From positions 186,001 to 250,000 of the forward strand of contig NW_026273341.1 in assembly GCF_020536995.1 (NCBI RefSeq): DNA of 64,000 nucleotides, written 5' to 3'. Position 1 is the stretch's first letter. Each line of letters begins with the position of its first letter. A program made the translations under genes and the position numbers. Of the stretch, positions 22,140 through 35,099 are shown piece after piece. This DNA is from Dreissena polymorpha (lineage: Eukaryota > Mollusca > Bivalvia > Myida > Dreissenidae). A model generated the notes under the pieces. That model ran no database searches. It was given only the letters and a program-made list of their open reading frames with translations, and was not told where the DNA came from.

Positions 22140-24143
22140 TCACAGGTTTCGCCTTTCATCTTTGGAGATGTATCCATCACCTGTAATGCATCGCACTTTA
22201 TTTAGCGGTAATCTCCTTTGTCAATAATATATCACTTTATTATGTTATAAATTTGAAGAAATGTGTTATTGCGAATTAAATTAAAAAACATGAGTATGTC
22301 TTAAAAATATAAAAACTTATCTTCAATCCACACGTAATTTTTAACAATTTATAAATGCATGTGTATTATTTAAAGTTTGGCATGCTTATACCACTATGTC
22401 TAATGCTCATTCTAAGCAGTACGTTATTTATTAAATAACAATATCTATTTCGCTTTAGAAAGCAATCTATACTATATCAATTTTATAGGCAGTTGAGGGG
22501 TTTAGTAATAGTAATGTGATCCGAGTCGGAAGGACGAGGTTGGCATACGCCTGCAACAATATATATTTGATCCGAATACATGCCGAGAATATTGTGTGAT
22601 GATACATACCGAATGGATCTAATTTTAAACAAAAGACAGTCGTACCTGCCAAAGCGATCAGACAATCATTATTTAATATATATTTTAATAAGCGCTTACT
22701 GGCTACTACCTGATATTTGTTTCAGGAAAACCAGTGTCAATATGTTCCAGTCCAAGAAAACGGTATAATAAACAATATAATTTGATCGGAATATATTCAA
22801 ATAGTATGCAGGTATTTTGTAGATCGACGTTTAACATAATAAACGAAAGTGGGGTACACAAATAAATAATATCTTATACTAAACTTGAAAGTCCTCATCC
22901 TTGTTTATTTATAATGGTCAAATATTTCAATAAATTAATAATTTAATAAAATTTTATTCGAATCAACTGACCGCAATTATGTTCTCGTTCAAAGAATATG
23001 TCCAGTTTTAACGGGATTTAAACATAGATTAACCATGACGGATTTATCGGAATTCATGTTTTCATGTATCAATTCTACTTACCGTCTGTATCAAATATTT
23101 CCTTCACCCATTCATCAAGTGTGACATCCCGTTTATCACAGAGATCAAGAATAAACTGGATATTCAGCCTGTCTGTATATGCAAGAATTATTATTACATT
23201 TACTGCTTAACTGAACTGATAAATGTATCTGTGTTATTCGTAAATACGCTTTTTCGATGTGTGCTAAATTGTAACATTTTATTTGGTTCTATTTATCCTA
23301 GTGAATAATTTTGTTTGATAATAGCATATGTAAGTAACCTTTAATACGAACGAATATTACTTGCATGTACAAAAGTGTTGTATGTCATTAAAGTATATAT
23401 ACAAATAGTAGAAATCCATAAAAATATCAGGACATTATCGTGTCTGCTAGTCTATAAGGAATCAAAGCATTAAGCTTTATACATGATTTACCCGGAACGT
23501 CGGTAAAATGCTGCTCAAGCGCTTTAAAGAACTTTATTTTCCCAGTTGGATGTTTGCAGAGAGCGTGCGTTGCAAAGTGATGCACAGTTCTGAAAATACA
23601 AATATCGTAAATGATAGTGCAACAAACGTTTAACAGTTATAACAATCATTTGTGTTTATTTAGATTGAGGTTAACAGTTTAGCTTCAACTTTACATTGTA
23701 ATGTATATATTATATGTTGATATTCGCCTATGAATACTTTTATAGAAAGCATGCATTACTCACTGCAGTTTTATAAATATTATCTAAACAATGAGGACCA
23801 ATTATAAATGCAGATTATGTGAATTTTCAACGTGTTATGATTAATGCCTTTATTTATTATCAACGAATGTTCAAGCATGGGTACTTTGTCAATCAAAATA
23901 TGCGTTAATATCGTGAATGTACTAACAAAAATGCCGATTTCAATATTTATTTATTGTTAATAGTTTAAAGTCTACTCACGGTTCAATTGTGTCGTCATAT
24001 TGTCTGATGATATCTCTATATTCATTTAGCGGAAAATTGGCATTGTCATCGTCATTTACAGACATCGTCCCTTGGTTCTGAAGTTCGCAAACAGTAAACC
24101 TCGCCAAGACAATGACGGTTAAATATGTCAACAAACTCCACAT
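22140..24143 (-). CDS. Small secreted single-EF-hand protein, paralogue A
   Basis: Four exons: 24143-23980, 23589-23492, 23172-23083 and 22180-22140, with GT/AG borders and intron phases 2-1-1, giving 130 aa. An N-terminal signal peptide is clear (MWSLLTYLTVIVLARFTVC|EL). The middle exons encode TVHHFATHALCKHPTGKIKFF and a helix with a second cysteine (FILDLC). The C-terminus holds one canonical EF-hand loop, DTDGDGYISKDE, with D1, D3, D5, G6, I8 and E12 in place; the protein stops six codons later (RRNL). It is expected to bind Ca2+ outside the cell. Exon 2-3 lengths and phases are identical to the paralogues at 29.2 and 47.2 kb, but the N-terminal part is acidic and the tail differs, making it the most diverged member. 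TATA-like TATAATTTATAC lies about 45 bp upstream. No specific partner or tissue can be inferred. Confidence 0.85.
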
Positions 24144-24199
24144 GTTGCCGGTTCTTATCAAGGTTAATAAACGGAAACAGAGTATAAATTATACTGCAC

Positions 24200-27100
24200 T
24201 TGCAAGTCCATAAAGAAAATACGTTGTCATCATGAATTCATTTTATTATTTTTTAAATTTGTATTTCTGCGCAGAAATTATAGTGTTTTCATTTATATTC
24301 AAAACAAATCTTAATAATACAGATATATTAATTGGCGATGAACATGTACAGTCCTGTGAGATGACATACTAATTGTATCCAGTAAGTCCACTTAGTCAAT
24401 CACTCCGGTCACTTGAAAATGACCCATACCGGCTATGCTGTATGTTTTTGCTGATAGACAAAACCAGAGAAATGTCACCATTGGCCAACGTATATTGGAT
24501 CAAAGCAGCAGTAAAGTTGGAACGTGAGAATATGACGGGTTGATACTGGAATCGCCTCATAGAATACATATGCAAGAGTCCCCCACGAAATTTAATACTT
24601 CATAACGTATTTGCAAACATTCGTGAAATGGTTTTACTGGAACTTTCTTCTTAAATACCCACAAATAGGTGTTTATTATAATGAATAAATATATTGAAAC
24701 AAATTTTTTTTCACCATAAGCATTACCTAGCATCAAACGCATTTGATACGCATTCACATTTCATAGTGTTCATATAAATAATAACAAATTTGAGACGCGA
24801 GCGGGTCGTTATTCGTATTTAGAGGGCCTAAATGATCTTAGCGGCCCATTGGCCAATTTTTTAATCTAAAATGAATCCGATCGCGCGGCGTCCGCTGAAC
24901 ATTCAATTATAGCCAACGGGAATAAATAAGCCTCAAGTTAAGGAAATAATCGGAAATAATGACAATTAAACGAAGCACACAATTGCCATTGTTGCAATAT
25001 CGATTTCAACTGTACGGTTTATTAGATTGACTACATTATTAGAGCTTTAACAGGTGTCATAAATAAAGTTAGTTAATGACACGCTTACATCAACGACAAC
25101 TTGAACCCAGTGCTAAGATAACAATAACAACGATATAAATTTCCGATTTCTGTTCTTCCAGCACTTCATCTCAAATTATTTTTAACAAAACTATATTTGA
25201 AATATCTTTTTTGTATCAAAGGCTAACCTTTCTTACCGATACACGATTTACGAAATCAAATCACTTATCGGATTGATTTATTGTGTTGCTATCAAAGTTT
25301 TGAATTAAAAATGACAAACACACAATCTTAAATACGTTTTGAATTTCTTCAATGCTTTAAAAATATAATTTTTCTATTAATACGCCATTATATCCGAATT
25401 GTTTTCCCTAAAATCCAGAGAGTCAAGTTTAAACGGTTGAGTTTACTCACAGAAATTAAGTCATACCAGATACGTCACAAATTGCGCAATCGATTGAATG
25501 AGAATGAAATTGTAAAAAACGTGTTCACTTATAAATTTTAGTAAAGGGAAAGCATAGGATGCCAAGTAATATAAACGATAACACGCGTCAGAGCTTTATC
25601 TGACGTAAAGTGTCGTCCCTAGCTACATAAAGCCGTGGCTGTTTAGTCCGAAGAGGGTCGATTATTGACATCTCAGCTCTTCCGTGTGCTATAACCTTAA
25701 TATAATAAGCCCAATGTTCTCTTTAAATACGTGATTGAAATCTCTTTCGACTATTATTTAACTTCAGTCAACTAATTTAACACCAATAATGACGACTTCA
25801 TCCTGAATAACACTATAGTAAGCATTTCTACAATAGGCCTATCAAATTTAAATGATATCGTTTAGTACATTGTTGTCTATGTTGGACAGGAAGAATGAAT
25901 CACCGAACAACATGTCAATGAAATGTATTTGAGTTATGATTTTATTGATTTGAATTGATTTGTGTTATTCATATTGACGTATTATAATGTAAACAGTTCA
26001 TTTCCATCAAATCTGAATATTATTCTTACATTCCACCGATGTAATGTATCTACCATAAAATGTGTAGGAGTCGGATTAATTACCTCTCCCACGAATATGT
26101 ACTAAATGTTCATTCACTATCACACATATAAGATTTATTTAATGTCACGTTTCTATTATCATCTGCCCATTTGTCGGCAACTGATACAGCTCTTGGTGAT
26201 ACTTTTCATTTTGTATGTGTCTATGATAACGTGATAATACCATCGGTATGAACTTTAAAAGACCGAGAATTTAAGTCCTGTCAAACTATGATGCACAGTT
26301 TATCCACTAACGACATTTTGGTGATTTACGGTCATACTAAAAGAAGTGCGGTTCATTACGTCTACTCGCATAATGCACTTTATATATTTTATCTTTGTAC
26401 TCCGATTCTTTGTACTCACTTAAAAATATTCGCACATTTTATTTAAACTAAACACATTTAAAGTTTTTAATAATTATTTCCAAATATGTCCTAGATAGTT
26501 TCTGTCTAGTGAGTGTGTCACTGGGCGATCAAATTTCAAAGAGAGTATGATCAATGTTATCAGCGTAGAAATATAACACAGCCTTAGTAAACATATTAGA
26601 TGATCGCGATTGATGCATAGGCAAGACACCACTTAATTATTAGGCATGTCATCCAGCGGTTATGTTATTAAAATGCGATTAATAAACCCTACTGTAATTT
26701 ATTCAAATAATTGCAAAACAATATTTGCAGAGAACATATCGTCTACAGACGAACATATTCACAGCGATAAGTTTAACCAATTACATGGAAATTCATAGTT
26801 TATGTATTATAATAGTATATCTTTCATAAACGAGCAGAAGAATGTTTTCGAACATGACGCTATTGTCTTTATGGCCTTTAAGAGTCCCGTTACCTTTGTG
26901 TTGAATGGTTTGCTCTATACACATCTGCTGGAGTAAAACACGTGTGTACAACTTCCATTTTTATTTCACTGAACCAGCATCTATAATATTGCACTATTGA
27001 CAATGCCATTATTAAGACATGTCCGCGTAAACATGACTTAAATACAAAACAACGTATGTGCATATTTTAACATTTTTATTTTGTAGCATTATACATTTTA

Positions 27101-28000
27101 AAAATAAAATAGGTACTTGAACAAGTTGAAAATAAATAAATATAATAAAACAACGGAATTGTACATAATTTTCTTCTAAACAAAGCAATATATTGTTCTA
27201 TGATAAAACACCTAGCTACCCTTTAAAACTTCAATTTCAGCCGAAAAAATTATGAGTAGCACAACATTTAAAGCTAATTAAATTGTATATTCTTAATCAT
27301 TATCATAATGTTGGTATACAACAATCTTATACTACTATCGTCATGTGTAAAGCTTTAAAACATACGTTTTCTTATTTGTAAATACCAGCTGTTTTACGAA
27401 TGTGAATGTTAACCACGATATATCGCAACAAAACGCAAATATGTTAATGAAGTTGTCATTTGTTACTCACATGAAGTATATGTACCACCTTAATGGCCAA
27501 ATCTCAATAAATACAAAATATCTTCATTCAGAATAAAACAAAAAAACATACAGTGGACTTCTTGTTTTGTGTCTTCCATTTCTTTTTTTTAACCGTCCAA
27601 CCAGCCACGCGTCCATGAGTGCGTGAATGTTTATATTGCACGCATTGATCGCTAACGAAACCAGAACAATCTCATACAAAAACATGGTCGCCAGAGCTAC
27701 TTAATGTTTTCGCAATGGCAATAGTGTTGTTATTTATTAACATTCAGACGAATATTAAATCTTTGAAATCATTCAATCTTCTGCAAAATGAGTGTACCGG
27801 TATTTTAAATTCATAATAGTTATTAAAAGCCACTTCTTTCTATGAACATAAACCGTTTGCCGTCAAAAGAAGTAAATAAGTTCAAAGTGCAAGTCCGCAC
27901 AAATGTATTCCAAAACACTGGTTGCACAACACTTATTTGTAGGGCAATATTGCGTTTACATTTAAGCAATCATTAGACATTTCGCAAAATTTAAATTAAC
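24200..28000. other. Gene-poor spacer between paralogues A and B
   Basis: AT-rich sequence with no supported exon. I looked for further copies of the EF-hand exons (HHFA.H.LC, VKEIFD, DGYIS words on both strands) and found none here. Confidence 0.45.
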
Positions 28001-28148
28001 TGTGATTCCACTCGCACGTACAATATATAAGAATAATAGTGTACCCAGAGGGGGTAATCACGCGACAAACAAGATGGCGACGTCCATGCCGAGGCAGGTA
28101 TTTTTCGTAGTTTTATACCCTTTATTACTTGTATTATTATTTTTAATT

Positions 28149-28375
28149 CCGCTCACTTTCCAGCCATATTTGGAAGAAAGTTATTGGCTTTTATTGCATA
28201 GTAATATTCGCTCTATATCTCGACTTTACTCGGTGCGAAATTTCTTAGCGAGATGACCTAATTAGGGCTCCACTAAGAAAATTTGCGGGGAGTAAAGTCG
28301 AAATATAAAGCGAATTTAAATACGAAATCAATGCTAATCACCTGATTACTGATATGGCAGGAAAGTGAGCGTCCA
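28149..28375. mobile_element. Foldback/MITE-like imperfect hairpin
   Basis: Two nested pairs of inverted arms. GCTCACTTTCCAGCCATAT (28149-28169) pairs with 28354-28374. ATTCGCTCTATATCTCGACT... (28205-28238) pairs with AGTAAAGTCGAAATATAAAGC (28290-28312). Just upstream is an ATG with strong context (AAGATGGCGACG, 28074), reading into a hydrophobic frame that runs into the hairpin; I treat that frame as incidental. No target duplication was found. Confidence 0.55.
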
Positions 28376-29244
28376 ACCTATCAACCAAAACATAAGAAAC
28401 AGTATCATGAGATCAATGTGTGTTGACGTCACCAAAAATTATATTATACAAAAAAAATCAAACAAAACTTGTAGTTTATTTTCTTTTTATTTAAATACTA
28501 TGTGATTTACCTAAACATGCTTATTGAGAAGGTGGTCATGGATCAAAAATATATCTCATACACTTTGAATGATATATAAAAAAACTCAATATTTAACGTC
28601 AAGTTATCACCTTTATTCTGGTAAAACAGCATGTTTTATAATACAAAGTCGTTGTGTGTTTTTCTTCACAGAATGCAAGCGTGTTCATGATATACACGTT
28701 AAAGCCAATTAGTATGTGTCCATTATACAAGTATAACTCAATAACTGCATATTTATTGCCACAACCATTTCAATTTCAATACCATGTATCAATTTCAGTT
28801 CAATTATCAGGTTACTTTGAATTCAAAAATAAAAAAAACATATTACCTGGTATTATTTTTGTTATCAATATTTGTATTAGTATAAGTAGTAGTAGTATCT
28901 TAATAATCAGCAGCAGCAGCCTCAAAATCATAATGATAAACAGATCGTCATTAATTTAATGACGTCTCGTTTTCAAAAAAGCATAATCATAGAGAGTGCA
29001 GCGCCTGTATAAAAACAGTTTGAAGCGTTGTGGTTGTTCCACAATAATTGTGAAGGTCCACGTTTCTGCACCAACTTGATATATGTCATCAATAATCAGT
29101 GTCTTCTCCCAGACCACGCATTTATTCTTGCCAATATATCAAGTAGAAAGTGGCTTTTGTATTAATGTTTTCGTTTATGCAATATTCCCATATGTATTCT
29201 CAGGACAGTAATTCCTGATAAACGTTGACAGTCTGGCATCGGTC

Positions 29245-31674
29245 TCAGTTGTGGTCATACAACTCTTTCTCGAAGTGTGAGATGTAGCCATCTCCTGAAA
29301 CAAAAACAATAACAATGATTGCATCGACCCATGTTTCATTCAGGAATGTGTGTGATGGCTATGCTGTCGAGCAGCAAGTTTCTTGTTATAAATACAGACA
29401 ATCGTTTTGATAGTAGGAAACCTCTCCTTCTGATACAGATAAAGATTTTACAGTATTTAGCTATGCGATGTTTTGACCGTCTAGAAAGCTTGATACATGT
29501 GTACTGCTTTTTACCGTAAGATTCGGTATACATGTATAACATTTCAATACCTCCCTCGCATCAGGAAAACCAAAACGTGTATTAAAACGACAGTCATTAC
29601 TTTTGATTATGTTAGAAATTGCTTATTCAATGCAAAATTAACTAAACAAAACAAGATGCATATATTTCCGCTTTTTAAAGGTCGGAAACCACATTTTTTG
29701 CGAGTCGAACAGTAACATAGTATCGATAGAATTTGACGTAAGTAAAGTTACAAAGAGAGCGACTATACCATCTCTGTCGAAGATTTCTTTTACCCAATGG
29801 TCAAGCATTTCATCCTTGCGAGCACATATATCCATATAATAGTTGATCTTCATATGATCTGTAAAATAGATTATTCAGTATCTAGAAGTGAATTATCTGG
29901 CACGTAATCATGCTCAATATATACATTCAGGATGCAATGCACCCTTACAGAAAAAAATGCCATGCTTTGTTTAGGATACGACCATTGAGTAATCAAGTAG
30001 ATATTATAAAAAACGTTGTTGCTTTTTCGTTGATTGAAATTGTTTAAATGTTACATGTTATTTAAATTACATTGTGTAATGAATTACTAATGACAAGCTG
30101 AGAGTATGAAAAATACATACATCAGTAGGACGAATAAAGATTGGTTGATGAGTTATTGTATTAGATTGGGTGCGAATAGCACCAATATATAAACACGTGA
30201 TTTCTTAAAAAACAATATTTAACAAACTAAGTGAAGAAGGAAAATACAAGCTGTGATCATAGGCATTTTATATTATGTAACCTTAATAAACAATAACAAA
30301 CATGGTTCTGTTTCACAAAAACATTGTAAGTTCCATCTTCGCTTGCAAGGGCGCCCACGTATTCACACATGAATATAAAAACAAGCATTTGCATATTAGA
30401 TGTTCGTTAAGTAATTAAACATATCGTTGTGTAGTACATTATATTTTAACGGCACTAAGTAATTAAACATATCGTTTTGTAGAACATCATATGTTAACGA
30501 CACTTCGGGCCCGAAATAGTTATTATTACTTAGTTAGTATTCTTTAGCCTTGATATTCAGAATTACACTAAAATGGGAGACACACAAAAAACGGATTTTC
30601 CATATCGTTGGTATAAATAAGGTGTGAATAAAGATTTTTCTTTCACGTGCTTGTATAACACCGACAACTAATGCTTGCATACGCAATGTAACTAGCTAAT
30701 TGTTATGGTATATAGTCACCTGATATGCGGTGGAAGTGATTCTGCAGAGCTTTGTAGAACTTCAGTTTGCCGGGCATGTGATTGCACAGACCGTGACGAG
30801 CAAAGTGATGCACTTGCCTGGAGAATGAGGACACAAATAACTTGTATTTCATAAAACGGATACGGGAATGAAAACGAACATGGGCGCTTAGTTCACACGG
30901 GTAAGGGACAACGACAACGAGCGAGGCATGGTTTGGTAATGCGCATCGGGGGTTAGAGGGTTAGGGTAAGGGTAAGGGTTAGGGGTCGGGTTTGGGTTGG
31001 GGTTAGCGTTAACCCTTACCTTAACCCTTACATGACCCATAACCCTAACCCTAACCTAACCATAACCCAGGGTTATCTTCCCTATACCATGCCTCGCTCG
31101 TTGGCGTTGTCCGCTTCCAATAGCCAATATCCAATAAAGATGGAGTTGATCTGTCTTACTGCGCCAAGTGGTACACACTGCTTTAATACGTAGAATCTTG
31201 TATCATTACTGTATTGTTTTGCAAAATAATATTATAGGGAAATCTACTGTATTTGATCTAAATCAAAATCAGTTTATGTCAATATTACTCAATCAAATGG
31301 AGAGCCTCATTATTTTTGTTAGCGATACCATCAAATACTTTTTAAAACCTTTAAATACAAATAAATTTATATTGTAAACGAGAACATATAGCAACGAGCA
31401 ATACAAATGTAAATATTGAACCTAGTTTGTGTCCGTATATTATGCACCTCGATATGTGTGTAATTGATTCAATACGAACAGACGTACGTTTTTATATCAT
31501 GTAGACTTACGTTTTAAGTGGAAACTGTTCTTTTAGTTCTTCCATTTCTTCTAGAATCTTGTCAAGCCTCACCTTTTTTGGGGCGTCGTTGATTTTAATG
31601 TTGTCTGCAGTAGCAACTGCCAAAACTATAGCACACACTACCATGTAAAAAGTTGTTCTTGAAAGACCAACCAT
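29245..31674 (-). CDS. Small secreted single-EF-hand protein, paralogue B
   Basis: Four exons: 31674-31511, 30817-30720, 29858-29769 and 29294-29245 (164, 98, 90 and 50 nt), phases 2-1-1, 133 aa. A signal peptide (about MVGLSRTTFYMVVCAIVLAVATA) is followed by DNIKINDAPKKVRLDKILEE, a charged helix rich in E/K (EEMEELKEQ), then QVHHFARHGLCNHMPGKLKF, a helix with MDIC, and the EF-hand loop DRDGDGYISHFE with all Ca2+-ligand positions present. It ends KELYDHN. The third intron cuts the loop inside Gly4. A start at 31674 puts the signal peptide directly at the N-terminus; a TATA-like TTAATATAAA lies about 30 bp upstream (31701-31710). Intron 1 carries the telomere-like inverted repeat. It is closest to paralogue D. 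Extracellular Ca2+ binding is inferred; biological role unknown. Confidence 0.88.
30906..31113. repeat. Head-to-head telomere-like repeat inside an inverted repeat
   Basis: A G-rich run of TTAGGG-like units (30950-31004) meets a C-rich run of CCCTAA-like units (31011-31070) at GGGGTTAGCGTTAACCC. Both are enclosed by inverted arms (about 29 bp) built on AACGAGCGAGGCATGG (30906-30934 and 31085-31113). It is in intron 1 of EF-hand paralogue B. The units are degenerate (GGGTAA, GGGGTC). Confidence 0.8.
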
Positions 31675-31959
31675 TTTGAAATCGATTGAACAAGTTAAGT
31701 TTTATATTAATTTAAATTCACTCTTCACCAAACGCTTAAGACCTTCAAATAAGTCATTCGTCGAAACTATAGAATTTATTAATTTTCCAAATGTTAACAA
31801 ATCGAAACGCGTATATCTGTAATAGGCAAACTGTCGAGTTTAGTCCCTAATGGAAAACATATATAATAAAACGCCTTATCCCAAGAAATAATTATATTCC
31901 TCATGAGAATTGTTAAATAAAGATTTCTTAGAAAATATAACATATAATACAGTCCGTTC

Positions 31960-32230
31960 CAAGATAAATAACTCGCGTTTGATTCGCAGAACGAGCAGCG
32001 GCAGCAGGGCCGTCACAATCGTCTGCAAAGGCGCCTCGATATCGTGCCAGCCGACGACAAAAACCCAGTTGCGTAATTATTCCTCGGATAAAACAATTGC
32101 TTTCGAGTGGCGTGTGTACTCCTATGGTCTAGATACTTTCACAGAGATTACATTTTGGTTGATATTCATACTTCGCAACGTAAATTTCAAAATAATCTTT
32201 CCTCAATGTACTTTCAAAGATGTAGAAAAA
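31960..32230. promoter_or_regulatory. Upstream block shared by EF-hand paralogues (copy at B)
   Basis: About 0.29-0.55 kb upstream of the B start codon. It shares CTCGCGTTTG, GCCAGCCGACGACAAAA, a GTGT.CTC..TGGTCT word and TTTCACA(G) with 49330-49510 upstream of D, at the same distance, and more weakly with 52640-52830. Whether this is a regulatory element or just duplicated flank cannot be decided from one genome. Confidence 0.4.
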
Positions 32231-33117
32231 TAAAAATATAATACTATTACCTATTGAATTATTTTCATCACTTACTTTTACTTAAATGTCGTTTATTTCA
32301 CCAACGTGAACGTTTAGGTTGTAAACTAGTCGGTAGTCAGTATTGCCATTTAAAGTCAGACCCTTAATGTTCATCGCCTCATTAAATGTTATTTGTGACA
32401 CTACAAAAAAAAATAAACGTCCGATAAAATAGTAAAACGGTGTCACAGGCACTTTACATAATGTATGTGCATGTAGCGTTTAATATAAGGCGCATATACG
32501 CAGAAAAGCGTTTACGTGCGTTGAATTATGACAAACGCCAAGGGATGGACTTTTAAAGTGCTATATAACCAGATAATGTTTGATATATTTGCATTGACAC
32601 GGAAAGATACACCCACGCCCGTAAGAAGTGTGCACAATGCTGTGGCCACACACAATTCTGTGACACGAATATCTGTCATCACGTTCAGTTAGTTCAGTTA
32701 TTTTTATTTTCATAAACATATTTACGTGACATTTGTATACGTCTCGGGCAAAACAGATAATGTTAGATAAAAGAATTGCAGTTATTATTAGCAAGTTTCT
32801 TCATGGGATGTTAATATTACGCTTACTTCATGCACAGCATTTCTACAGATGAGGAGCATAACGCATTCAATCTGTGAGATACTCATGTAAAGTTTGAGTG
32901 ATTGAGATCCCTTGCATTTAAGCAAAACTCTGCATTTCTGCAGTGTTTTTTACAAGCAACAAAGCCGCGTTTGTTTTTTTACCAGCAACAAAGCCGCGTT
33001 TGTTTCCAAACGTGATCGGAATACCTTTAAATTAATGGATATATACTCTTACTATTTAGATAATGCTTGATGTTTTATGTTATTTATATATTTTTATTCA
33101 CGGTTTACGAATACCAT

Positions 33118-33263
33118 ATCGTCACGAGGGGTGACGTACTTCTGAAAAGTACAATATCTAAAACATACATTATCGTCAAGAGTGGTGACGTACTTCTAAA
33201 AAGTAAAATATCTAAAAAATACAATATCGTCGCGAGTGGTGACGTACTTCTAAAAAGGAACAA
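33118..33263. repeat. 54-bp minisatellite, nearly three copies
   Basis: Units start with ATCGTCACGAG/ATCGTCAAGAG/ATCGTCGCGAG at 33118, 33172 and 33226, exactly 54 bp apart, each with GTGGTGACGTACTTCT and AAAGTA.AATATCTAAAA. The period is a multiple of three and no copy has a stop in one plus frame. Confidence 0.8.
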
Positions 33264-34012
33264 TACTAGTCAAGCAATTACTTATAGAGAAATTCCAATT
33301 TAAAACAGTTGCATCAGTAATAAAATAGTTAATATCACATTTACATTTTTGTAACATAAAGAACTGTAAGACCTGCTATATGCTTTTATTTCAGAATATA
33401 AATAAATCGGTTATAAGTTGTGTGCAATAAGTGCAATAGATATCCCAATACATTGTTTAAAAAATCTTACCGCTGCATTAAAAAACAAATCTATCAATTG
33501 AATGAAGGGCAGAACCTGTATCGATACAAGTGTTTAATTAAGGTATACGTATATATTAATATATTAATTATTGTAGCAATACTATGAAAAAAACTTTAAT
33601 CAACGGAACTAATTTAACTTTGAATGTAGACTCAATAACAATAACTCTGGTGCTTTGTTATGTAAACTGTTGCAGAATTTATTTTAATTTCGAAATAAAA
33701 TGCATGTCATATACTTCTCCCATTTCAGCTAAAATGTCATTGATGACTTCAGTAAAACGTTCACACCTCATCAATTTGACAGATAAATAGCACTTAAAGT
33801 CATGTTTATTCCAAAGCGACACTGAAATATATAATGCATAGTACCAGCAGATTTTTGTCCGCTGAGCCAAATATTTAATTAGTGTAATACTTATACTTAG
33901 CACTAAACACTATAGCATATTCGCCGCATCTTGAAGCAATATATCAGGTATTTAAGAAAATAAACTTATTTGTACCATTTGCACGTTTAACATTTCCTAC
34001 CGAAATGTACAA

Positions 34013-34650
34013 TGTACACAAATCACAAATCCATATAACTGGCTAAAGTTCAATTAAACGCTTTATAGTTTTAAAGGGGCGGTCAACCAGATTTCTATAT
34101 ATCACGGAAAAAAAAAGTTCTAGAATACGTCATTGAATGCTTTATATTGATAAATTTAAACATTGGATCTAAAAAATCTCCAGTAAAAATCAAGAATAAA
34201 ATTTTAAAAAAAATGTAATCCTCAACTGGGATCGAACCACTGACCCCTGGAGTCCTGGAGTAAAAAAGTAAAAAGCCTCCCATTTAGACCACTCGGCCAT
34301 CCACGCTCATACAATGAGAAATGTATTATATATTTTATATAAGCAATTTTCGTAGTTTCATAAAATATAACGACAACAACAGAATTCTCCAAATTACCTG
34401 GTAGACATACGCAGTAAAATTGTATTACCGAATATACTGAACATATAAAAACACAACAACATTTTTTAAAGTAATTTTATATACCAGTCGTGATATTTTA
34501 ATCAATATAAACTAATAATTTTAAAAAATACGGTATTTTAGAACTTTTTTTCTTCGATATATATAGCAACCTGGTTGACCGCCCCTTTGAAACCATAAAG
34601 TGTTTAATCGAACTTTAGCCAGTTAGATGGATTTGGGATTTGTGTATGTT
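34013..34650. mobile_element. MITE-like element with ~110-bp inverted arms enclosing a SINE
   Basis: Left arm 34013-34128 and right arm 34528-34650 are inverted copies: AACTGGCTAAAGTTC, TTTATAGTTTTAAAGGGGCGG and TCAACCAG.TTTCTATATAT on the left are mirrored on the right with about 10-15% differences. Inside lies a tRNA-derived SINE (34130-34314) and AT-rich filler. No target duplication is obvious. Confidence 0.6.
34130..34314 (-). mobile_element. tRNA-derived SINE (Ser/Leu-like head)
   Basis: On the minus strand the head starts near 34312 with GCGTGGATGGCCGAGTGGTC (A box) and has GGTTCGATCCC (B box) near 34228. A body follows with GATTTTTACTGGAG, ATCCAATGTTTAAA and TATCAATATAAAGCATT. The same body occurs at 56742-56890. 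The acceptor stem does not close and the anticodon region is expanded, so this is not a working tRNA. Confidence 0.75.
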
Positions 34651-35099
34651 AAATGAGTCTCTGTTTTCTTATCGGGTCCATATCTCATATTTCCTTTGAC
34701 GACTTATCATGACACTAAGTAAAAATGATACACTGGCTGAGCAGAAGGCCAATGTCATATTTTAATGTCCAAATAGTGAGCTGCATTTGTCCTGTCCTGT
34801 CCATATGTTATACACCCGTTGAAGGTTATTGCGAAAATTTTGGATAAGGCAGTCATGCTGACTCAAGGTCAATTTTGCACATCATGGCCGCATATTTTAG
34901 CAATGCATTTCGTGTGCGTTCCATATCTTACATCATTTGAATTGTTTTCATTGTTTTTTTTTGTAAATTTAAGTCATGAGTAAAAAGGTTGGCTCAAATT
35001 CGAGGTATTCCCTATGGTCAATAGTGAGAACCACTAGTTTTATCAGCTCAATTTACCGTAGGGTTATTTTCCTACAAATGTCATGTGTTTGATAAGAAT

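Noticed and set aside
28074-28256. Secreted or membrane protein starting MATSMPRQVFF
   Set aside because: Good start context, but the frame runs through a foldback repeat and ends inside it.
30950-31070. True chromosome end or assembly join
   Set aside because: Telomere-like units are degenerate and lie between inverted arms within an intact intron of gene B.
31910-32233. 107-codon plus frame
   Set aside because: Overlaps the shared upstream block of the EF-hand genes; the paralogous block at 49.4 kb has a different frame and peptide, so it is not conserved as protein.
34215-34314. tRNA gene
   Set aside because: A and B boxes are present, but the acceptor stem does not close, the anticodon arm is expanded and a SINE body follows.
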